A DNA stretch of 64,000 nucleotides from positions 248,001 to 312,000 of the forward strand of contig JADJLR010000002.1 of NCBI GenBank assembly GCA_016710015.1. The letters run 5' to 3'. The position numbers and the translations under genes were made by a program. Below the pieces are notes generated by a model that had not been told where the DNA came from, ran no database searches, and worked only from the letters and a program-made list of their open reading frames with translations. Shown here piece after piece: positions 58,157 to 64,000 of this stretch. Every line of letters starts with the position of its first letter. The stretch's first letter is position 1. This DNA comes from Flavobacteriales bacterium. Its GTDB lineage: Bacteria > Bacteroidota > Bacteroidia > Flavobacteriales_F > PHOS-HE28.

Positions 58157-60316
58157 ATGCAGCGTATACTCCTATTCTCACTTCCCTGTCTTTTGATCGC
58201 TTGCGGATCACCGGACCACACTTCCCCCTCTCGCATGAACTACCCCGAAACCCACCGGGACAGCTTGGTGGGAGACACCCTGCACGGCACGTACGTTGCC
58301 GACCCCTACCGTTGGCTGGAGAACGACACGAGCGCTGAAACCGCAGCTTGGGTGGAAGCGCAGAATAAAGTGACCCAAGCCTATTTGAGTGCCATCCCTT
58401 TCCGAGATGAACTCGCGAAACGCTATGGGGAATTGTATGATTTTCCAAAGCTTGGCGGCCCTTCACGTGTGGGCGATCGCTACTTCATTTGGAAGAACAG
58501 CGGCCTTCAGAACCAGTTCGTGATCTACTCACGCCTTGGACTGGATGGCGAGGATGAGGTCTTCATCGACCCGAATGCCATCGACCCTTCCGGCACCACC
58601 ACCTTCAACCCCATTGGCACCAGCACGGACCATAAGTACACGGCAGTAGGCGTGCAAAAAGCAGGTAGTGATTGGCAGGATATCACGGTGTATGACCTCA
58701 CCACCATGAAGCCGATGTCCGATGTGTTGAAGTGGGCGAAATTCAGTGGGACCGCATGGTACAAGAACGGCTTCTTCTACAGCCGCTATCCCGCGCCGAC
58801 CAAGGGTACCGAATTGAGCGCGGCCAGCAAGTTCCAGAAAGTGTACTACCACAAACTCGGCGATCCGCAGGAGAAGGATGCCTTGGTTTGGGAGGACAAG
58901 GCGAACGGCGACCTTTACGTGGGTGTCGGGGTCACCGAAGGAGAAGAGTTCGCGACCCTCTACATCAGCACCGGGACCGATGGCTTCGAACAGTACTACT
59001 ATGACCTGCGCACCGGCGGTCTACCAACACCTGCTACCAAATGGGTGCCGCTTCAGCAGGGCTACGATCACAAGACCAGCATCGTCGCGTATGAACCCGT
59101 TTCTGCGAAATTGCTGGTGATGACGGACGTGGATGCTCCGAAATACCGCCTCGTGGCCGTGGACCCTTCACATCCAGAAAATTCCGCTTGGAAGGAAGTG
59201 ATCCCACAAAAGGACGAACTGCTTCAAGGCGTAAGCACCGGAGGTGGTCTGCTCTTCGCCGATTACCTGAAGAATGCAACCACGCGGATCTTCCGTTACA
59301 AGAGCGACGGGTCCGATGAGCAAGAGATCGAATTGCCCGATCTTGGAAGCGCTGGTGGATTCGGCGGCGAGCGGAATGACACCTTCAGCTTCTATAGTTT
59401 CACTTCGTTCACGGATCCGGGCACCATCTATAAGTACGACTACGAGACCGGCAAGAGTGAGTTGTTCTACCGACCGGAACTGAAGTTCGACCCGTCCGAG
59501 TACGTGACCGAACAGGTGTTCTATCCGAGCAAGGATGGCACCAAGGTCCCCATGTTCATCGTCCACAAGAAGGAGGTGGTGATGAATGGGAAGAACCCGA
59601 CCATGCTCTATGCATATGGCGGTTTCAATATCAGCCTCTCCCCTTCGTTCAGCACCAGTCGCATGTTGCTTCTGGAGCAAGGCGGGGTGTACGCCCAACC
59701 CAGCTTGCGTGGCGGTGGTGAATTCGGGGAGGACTGGCACCGTGCCGGCATGAAGGAGAAGAAACAGAATGTGTTCGATGATTTCATCGCAGCAGCGGAA
59801 TACCTGATCGCCATGAAATGGACGGACACACCACACTTGGGCGTGAACGGTGGTAGCAATGGTGGTTTACTGGTCGGTGCGGTGATGACCCAACGGCCCG
59901 ACCTCTTCGGTGTGTGCTTCCCGGAAGTGGGGGTGCTGGATATGCTGCGGTACCAGAAGTTCACCGCTGGTTTCGGCTGGGTGCCTGAGTATGGGAATGC
60001 GGACAACAGCAAGGAGGAGTTGGACTACCTCATGGCCTATTCACCCTTGCACAATGCAAAGCCTGCGAAGTATCCCGCGACACTGGTAATGACCGCTGAC
60101 CACGACGACCGCGTGGTACCGGCCCACAGTTTCAAATTCATCAGCACCCTGCAACCGGCACAGCAAGGCGATTCCCCCGTGTTGATCCGGGTGCAGACGC
60201 AAGCCGGGCATGGCGCGGGTATGCCTACGAGCATGATCATCGATCAGCAGGCGGACAAGTGGGCGTTCTTCTTCAAGACCGTTGGTGTAGTGCCCAAGTT
60301 CAACGCCACGAAGTGA
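58157..60316 (+). CDS. Prolyl oligopeptidase family serine peptidase, lipoprotein
   Basis: 719 residues. MQRILLFSLPCLLIACGSP is a lipoprotein signal with the cysteine at 16. The seven-blade propeller starts after HGTYVADPYRWLENDTS. The alpha/beta-hydrolase domain carries Ser567 in VNGGSNGGLLVGA, Asp651 in TADHDDRVVP and His685 in QAGHGAGMP, all intact. It cleaves short proline-containing peptides in the periplasm, probably for peptide nutrition. It has a matching -7 box and a strong terminator at 60337-60371. ATG 58157 is used so that the lipoprotein signal is N-terminal. Confidence 0.95.
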   Translation: MQRILLFSLPCLLIACGSPDHTSPSRMNYPETHRDSLVGDTLHGTYVADPYRWLENDTSAETAAWVEAQNKVTQAYLSAIPFRDELAKRYGELYDFPKLGGPSRVGDRYFIWKNSGLQNQFVIYSRLGLDGEDEVFIDPNAIDPSGTTTFNPIGTSTDHKYTAVGVQKAGSDWQDITVYDLTTMKPMSDVLKWAKFSGTAWYKNGFFYSRYPAPTKGTELSAASKFQKVYYHKLGDPQEKDALVWEDKANGDLYVGVGVTEGEEFATLYISTGTDGFEQYYYDLRTGGLPTPATKWVPLQQGYDHKTSIVAYEPVSAKLLVMTDVDAPKYRLVAVDPSHPENSAWKEVIPQKDELLQGVSTGGGLLFADYLKNATTRIFRYKSDGSDEQEIELPDLGSAGGFGGERNDTFSFYSFTSFTDPGTIYKYDYETGKSELFYRPELKFDPSEYVTEQVFYPSKDGTKVPMFIVHKKEVVMNGKNPTMLYAYGGFNISLSPSFSTSRMLLLEQGGVYAQPSLRGGGEFGEDWHRAGMKEKKQNVFDDFIAAAEYLIAMKWTDTPHLGVNGGSNGGLLVGAVMTQRPDLFGVCFPEVGVLDMLRYQKFTAGFGWVPEYGNADNSKEELDYLMAYSPLHNAKPAKYPATLVMTADHDDRVVPAHSFKFISTLQPAQQGDSPVLIRVQTQAGHGAGMPTSMIIDQQADKWAFFFKTVGVVPKFNATK

Positions 60317-60336
60317 CCCGATCTTGGATCGAAAGC

Positions 60337-60371
60337 GCAAGAACCCCGACCCCAACGGTCGGGGTTCTTGC
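60337..60371 (+). terminator. Strong hairpin terminator after the prolyl oligopeptidase gene
   Basis: GCAAGAACCCCGACC (60337-60351) pairs perfectly with GGTCGGGGTTCTTGC (60357-60371), a 15-bp stem with a 5-nt loop, followed by ATTT. Its symmetry lets it also serve the convergent DUF389 gene, whose stop is at 60437. Confidence 0.85.
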
Positions 60372-60436
60372 ATTTGCCCCCCAACCTCAGGCAAATTCCC
60401 AACAAGGCACGCTCTGCCCCGGTATTGCCTGTAGCA

Positions 60437-61786
60437 CTACCGGCGGGAACGCTTGGGAGGATCCGGAACTGAGTCTGCGGAAATAGACATGGCGAACCTG
60501 CGACCGTACAGCTTCACGTTGAGCCATCGCTCCAACCTTCCTTGATCGGCCGTATCCGGAAGGATGGTGAAATGTGCCGAAACGATGATCTCGGTCGAAT
60601 CCGACTTCGCGAATGTGGTTGGGGCATCAGCCACCACCAACCAACGCAGATCTGCATGTTGTGCCTGTGCCTCCTGCATGATACGCTCTCGCTGCCACTT
60701 ATTGCTGGAAAGACTGTCGTTCAACGAGGCAAGCCGGGCGACAACGACCTGTTGTTCCTGTAGTTGTTGACGCAATCGCTCGCTTTCGGTTCGCGCCTCC
60801 TGCCCCAACTCATTCAACGAAAGCCCCGTCGTGATGGTCAACTCGGCCTCTTGCAGGTCGTACACTTCCAACTGCCTGCGCATGGTCTTTTCCACCACCG
60901 AATCGATACCCGAGCCCATGTAGACCAACTTGATGGAGCGACTCGGGGCATCCACCACCTTCTCCACGAGAAAATTATTGGCAACGATCGTTTCCCGATC
61001 AACGAAGCGCATGGCCTTGTTGTTGAAGGAATTCTGCTTCACCAATCGGAATGCCAAGATGACGCTCGGTATCACCGTGAGCAGGACCACCATCGTGGTG
61101 ATGCTCCGGATCCGTTTGGACGTTCGCTCATCGGAGTGATGCCTTACGGGATACCGGAGCCAGCGCACCGTTGCCAACGCCGATAAGGAGATGAACACCG
61201 AATTGATCAGGAAGAGGTAGAATGCACCCGCGAAGAACACCCAGTTCCCGTGGGCCAAGCCATAGCCCGCCGTGCATAGCGGTGGCATCAGCGCGGTAGC
61301 GATAGCAACGCCTGGCACAACGTTGCCACGATCCTTGCTCGCCGTTGCGATGATCCCTGCAAAGCCACCCGCAGTGGCGATCAGCACGTCCCAAATGGTC
61401 GGACTGGTGCGCGCAAGGATCTCGGAATGTGCGTCACCCAATGGACTGATCAAGAAATAGATCGTAGAGGTCCCAACGCTCGCGGCGACCGCAAAGGTGA
61501 GGTTCTTCAGTGCCTTGCGCACCAGATCCAGGTCCCTCACGCCCAAGCCCGCTCCAACCCCAACGATCGGCCCCATGAGCGGCGAGATCAACATGGCACC
61601 GATGATCACCGCAGCGGAATTCACGTTGAGACCGACCGAAGCGATGATGATCGCGAAGACAAGAATGAGCAAGTTGGTACCCCGGAATACCACGTTCCGT
61701 TCGATGGACTCGATGGCCACGTTCGGATCCTCCGCATTATCACCAAGCCGAAAGAACGAAAGGATACGTAGTATGGGAATGGGCAT
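60437..61786 (-). CDS. DUF389 family integral membrane protein
   Basis: 449 residues. The N-terminal membrane domain has several helices with the DUF389 signatures ASVGLNVNSAAVIIGAMLISPL and ATAGGFAGIIATASKDRG, then PGVAIATALMPPLCTAGYGL. A C-terminal soluble region follows with a coiled coil (LRQQLQEQQVVVARLASL) and a beta-rich end. Function unknown; the family (TIGR00341 group) is widespread in Bacteroidota. ATG 61786 (MPIPILRILSFFRLG) is the family-like start. It is divergent from the beta-helix cargo gene, 144 bp apart. Confidence 0.9.
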   Translation of the reverse strand: MPIPILRILSFFRLGDNAEDPNVAIESIERNVVFRGTNLLILVFAIIIASVGLNVNSAAVIIGAMLISPLMGPIVGVGAGLGVRDLDLVRKALKNLTFAVAASVGTSTIYFLISPLGDAHSEILARTSPTIWDVLIATAGGFAGIIATASKDRGNVVPGVAIATALMPPLCTAGYGLAHGNWVFFAGAFYLFLINSVFISLSALATVRWLRYPVRHHSDERTSKRIRSITTMVVLLTVIPSVILAFRLVKQNSFNNKAMRFVDRETIVANNFLVEKVVDAPSRSIKLVYMGSGIDSVVEKTMRRQLEVYDLQEAELTITTGLSLNELGQEARTESERLRQQLQEQQVVVARLASLNDSLSSNKWQRERIMQEAQAQHADLRWLVVADAPTTFAKSDSTEIIVSAHFTILPDTADQGRLERWLNVKLYGRRFAMSISADSVPDPPKRSRR

Positions 61787-61930
61787 GTTCGCACGTGTTG
61801 AAGCGGGCACAAGATGCGACGGATCCTGCCACATGCCACCACCTCCTGCACTTTGAATGGTGTGAAGGAGCTATCACATCGGTCCACCAATGATCCGCAA
61901 CTACCTTAGGGTCCACCTATCTTCCCTTCC

Positions 61931-63337
61931 ATGTTCCGAACTGCAAGTATCGCCTTCATCCTCATTTGCGGACACCTTCCCGTACACTCCATGCAATGGC
62001 ATGTCGGACCCGGCCAACCGTATACCGCACCCAGTCAAGTTTCAGGCCTGGTCGGAAACGGTGATACGGTGAACATTGCCGCTGGCACCTACCCTTCTGA
62101 TGTTGCGCGTTGGCAAGCGAATGACCTTTTGCTCCGTGGCATTGGCGGCATGGCACATTTGGAAAGCAACGGAAATGCTTGGGGTGAAAAAGGCATTTGG
62201 GTGATCCAAGGTGATCGCACGACCGTTGAATGGATCGAATTCAGTGAGTGCAGCATACCGGATCAAAATGGTGCCGGTATTCGGCAAGAAGGACATCACC
62301 TGACCGTGCTCCATTGTTACTTCCACAACAACGAGAACGGGATCCTGGCCGGCACGCCCAACGCCATGCCAAGCAACATCACCATAGAGCATTGTGAGTT
62401 CGCGCACAACGGTTTCGGCGATGGATTCTCCCACAACCTGTACATCAACTACACGGATACGCTGTGGTTTCGCTACAACTACAGCCACCAAACGAATGTG
62501 GGCCACGAACTGAAGAGTCGCGCGAACGTCAACTTCATCGAATACAACCGCTTCAGTAACGAACAGAACGGAAGCGCCAGTCGCGAGATCGACCTGCCGG
62601 ACGGAGGACAGGCCTATGTGATCGGCAATGTGTTGCAGCAAGGCCTGCAAGGGCAGAACAGCAATATGATCGGCTATGGCCTGGAGAGCATGAGCAATCC
62701 GGGGCCGCATGAACTGTACGCCATCAACAACACCTTGGTGAACGAGCGCACCGTAGGCAGTTTCTTCAGTATGAACAGCGGAACGGTCTTCAAGGCCTAC
62801 AACAACATCCTCGCCGGACAAGGACAGTTCGTGGCGAACTTCTTCCCGTTGCAAACCGACACTGCGGGCAACCTGAAGCAACCGGTATTCGCACTCATCG
62901 GCTTCGCGGATCCGAATAATTACAACTACCGCATTACGGATGATTCACCAGCGCACAACATCGGTATACCGGCCGGCCTCTCCAGCAGCGGTTATCCCTT
63001 GGTAGCTTGGGACGAGTACGTGCATCCCACCGGCCGCACGGTGCGTTGCCAACATGCCCTGCTTGATGCCGGTGCCTTCGAGACCTGCACCACGGATGCG
63101 CTCGTTCTTGTCGATCACCCGTGGATGATCTGGCCGAACCCGGCACATGATCGGGTCAACATCAACGCACTAGCGGGCGCCAAGATCGTACTGATCGACG
63201 CGCAAGGCCGCCTACTACGCACCATGCAAAGCACCGGCATGAACACCATCGAATTGCTCGGCATTGCATCCGGCATTTATGTGCTGCGTGTGGAACACAA
63301 CGGAGCGCGTACCGATGAAAAGCTGATCATCGAATGA
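61931..63337 (+). CDS. Right-handed parallel beta-helix protein with T9SS sorting domain
   Basis: 468 residues. The signal peptide ends near LPVHS. A pectate-lyase-like beta-helix follows: NGDTVNIAAGTY, GIWVIQGDRTTVEWIEFSEC, GIRQEGHHLTVLHCYFHNNE, SNITIEHCEFAHNGF, YAINNTLVNERT. Such folds often bind or cleave polysaccharides, but no catalytic residues can be assigned. The last 80 residues are a T9SS domain (IWPNPAHDRVNINALAGAK, DAQGRLLRTM, ASGIYVLRVEHNGARTDEKL). It overlaps the GNAT gene by ATGA. TATCTTCC (61917-61924) is a weak -7 box. Confidence 0.87.
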   Translation: MFRTASIAFILICGHLPVHSMQWHVGPGQPYTAPSQVSGLVGNGDTVNIAAGTYPSDVARWQANDLLLRGIGGMAHLESNGNAWGEKGIWVIQGDRTTVEWIEFSECSIPDQNGAGIRQEGHHLTVLHCYFHNNENGILAGTPNAMPSNITIEHCEFAHNGFGDGFSHNLYINYTDTLWFRYNYSHQTNVGHELKSRANVNFIEYNRFSNEQNGSASREIDLPDGGQAYVIGNVLQQGLQGQNSNMIGYGLESMSNPGPHELYAINNTLVNERTVGSFFSMNSGTVFKAYNNILAGQGQFVANFFPLQTDTAGNLKQPVFALIGFADPNNYNYRITDDSPAHNIGIPAGLSSSGYPLVAWDEYVHPTGRTVRCQHALLDAGAFETCTTDALVLVDHPWMIWPNPAHDRVNINALAGAKIVLIDAQGRLLRTMQSTGMNTIELLGIASGIYVLRVEHNGARTDEKLIIE

Positions 63338-63837
63338 CCCACTTCACACTTCGCGAATGGACCATGGCCGATCTGCCCGCCTTGGTGGAACACGCTAACG
63401 ACCCTACTGTGGCGGACAACCTTACGGATGCATTTCCACACCCGTACACCGTGGAGCATGGCAAAGCATTCCTTGCACGCTTCATGGGCCAAGACCCGCA
63501 GCTCGTGCTCGCGATCGATGTGGATGGCGCAGCGGTCGGTGCAGTTGGCATTCATCCGCAAAGCGATGTGTACCGCCGGAACGCCGAACTGGGCTATTGG
63601 ATCGCGAAAGCGTTCCGTGGAAAGGGGATCATGACAGAAGCCGTGAAGCAAGCAACGACCCGGGCATTCGACATCCTACCGGACATTCATCGTGTGTTCG
63701 CCCGACCGTACGGAAGCAACACCGCTTCACAACGCGTTCTGGAAAAGGCCGGCTTCATCCTGGAAGCTCGCATGCATGGCACCTTCCTCAAGAACGGCCG
63801 CGTAGAGGATGAACTGATCTACGCGATCCGGCGTTGA
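63334..63837 (+). CDS. GNAT family N-acetyltransferase (RimJ/RimL-like)
   Basis: 167 residues. FTLREWTMADLPALVEHANDP begins the fold; ELGYWIAKAFRGKGIMTEAV is motif A with the acetyl-CoA loop RGKGIM; RVFARPYGSNTASQRVLEKA is the motif B region. It acetylates a small molecule or protein N-terminus; the substrate is unknown. The start overlaps the preceding stop by four bases (ATGA), so it is coupled to the beta-helix protein gene. Confidence 0.9.
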   Translation: MTHFTLREWTMADLPALVEHANDPTVADNLTDAFPHPYTVEHGKAFLARFMGQDPQLVLAIDVDGAAVGAVGIHPQSDVYRRNAELGYWIAKAFRGKGIMTEAVKQATTRAFDILPDIHRVFARPYGSNTASQRVLEKAGFILEARMHGTFLKNGRVEDELIYAIRR

Positions 63838-63880
63838 GCGCTTCGGCCAACCGACGGCACTAGAATATCGTCATGTCCAT

Positions 63881-64000
63881 ATGATCGAACGCGTCCTACT
63901 TTCCTTGGTGTCCATTTCCCTTTGGGCCTCACTGCTCTCTGCACAAACCACCGTGCTGTTCCTAGGCAACAGTTACACCGCCGCGAACGACCTACCGAAT
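63881..64000 (+). CDS. SGNH-type hydrolase, N-terminal part (runs off the right edge)
   Basis: Forty codons are visible. MIERVLLSLVSISLWASLLS ending in AQ is a signal peptide, and TVLFLGNSYTAANDLPN is block I of SGNH/GDSL hydrolases (G-N-S with the catalytic serine), as in Bacteroidota proteins annotated as secreted esterases or DUF4886. The substrate cannot be told from this part. A T9SS domain might follow outside the window. Confidence 0.65.
   Translation, partial: MIERVLLSLVSISLWASLLSAQTTVLFLGNSYTAANDLPN

Noticed and set aside
1..64000. tRNA, rRNA and known riboswitches
   Set aside because: No cloverleaf, T-arm GGTTCRA context or riboswitch core was recognised in any gap longer than 60 bp.

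Overview
This window reads as chromosome from a Bacteroidota bacterium, most likely an uncultured Flavobacteriales-type lineage with fairly high G+C. Four secreted proteins end in type IX secretion (T9SS) C-terminal sorting domains (25250-26005, 32414-34060, 37964-40132, 61931-63337). A PorQ gene sits next to cmk, a PorE-like TPR/beta-propeller/OmpA protein is present, and many start codons are preceded by the Bacteroidota -7 promoter motif TAnnTTTG. Shine-Dalgarno sequences are mostly absent. Most of the content is housekeeping: rpsA, pyrR-pyrB, aroC, ispH, cmk, queA, lon, rnz, rimK, pit, kefB-type antiporter and ftcD. No rRNA, tRNA or CRISPR array was seen.

Layout. 1-7364: end of an AI-2E permease, isoaspartyl peptidase, DUF4920 protein, a RimB-like protease convergent with rimK, two divergent membrane glycosyltransferases and a TerC protein. 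7361-15128: a 192-bp inverted-repeat interval, then a leftward series (OmpA/PD40 protein, AsmA protein, dicarboxylate symporter, aroC). 15129-16470: a small accessory island with a tyrosine-recombinase remnant, an A+T-rich YdcF/SanA-like gene, palindromes and a solitary MITE-like end. 16471-20241: histidine degradation (hutI, broken by one frameshift, and ftcD) with a CPBP protease between them. 20317-30064: patatin-like membrane protein, sugar kinase, LuxR regulator, rnz, a T9SS cargo, a STAS protein, pyrBR and rpsA. 30065-32413: a repeat-rich zone around ispH with two MITE-like elements and a dead tyrosine phosphatase gene. 32414-44821: secreted sugar dehydrogenase, cmk, porQ, queA, a secreted subtilase, DUF2490, lon and a GlmU-like protein. 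44822-53490: a second element related to the one at 30096, an acyltransferase, phosphate uptake (DUF47-pit), gamma carbonic anhydrase, a CPA2 antiporter, DUF2330 and an RnfD-like protein. 53610-58055: a signalling patch (two receiver-only regulators, two histidine kinases) with a NYN/cold-shock-like protein. 58157-64000: prolyl oligopeptidase, DUF389, a beta-helix T9SS cargo, a GNAT and the start of an SGNH hydrolase.

The least explained material is the set of small non-coding elements. Two related 236-238-bp intergenic elements (30096-30331 and 44895-45132) each carry four 15-bp GACCCC/GGGGTC-type palindromes. One has 16-bp perfect terminal inverted repeats and 10-bp flanking duplications. 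A third, unrelated element (31766-31980) has 19-bp perfect terminal repeats and a TAAT duplication and lies against a decayed phosphatase gene. A near-copy of its end lies alone at 16389-16407. All calls come from reading the sequence and remembered family knowledge; no database search was run.
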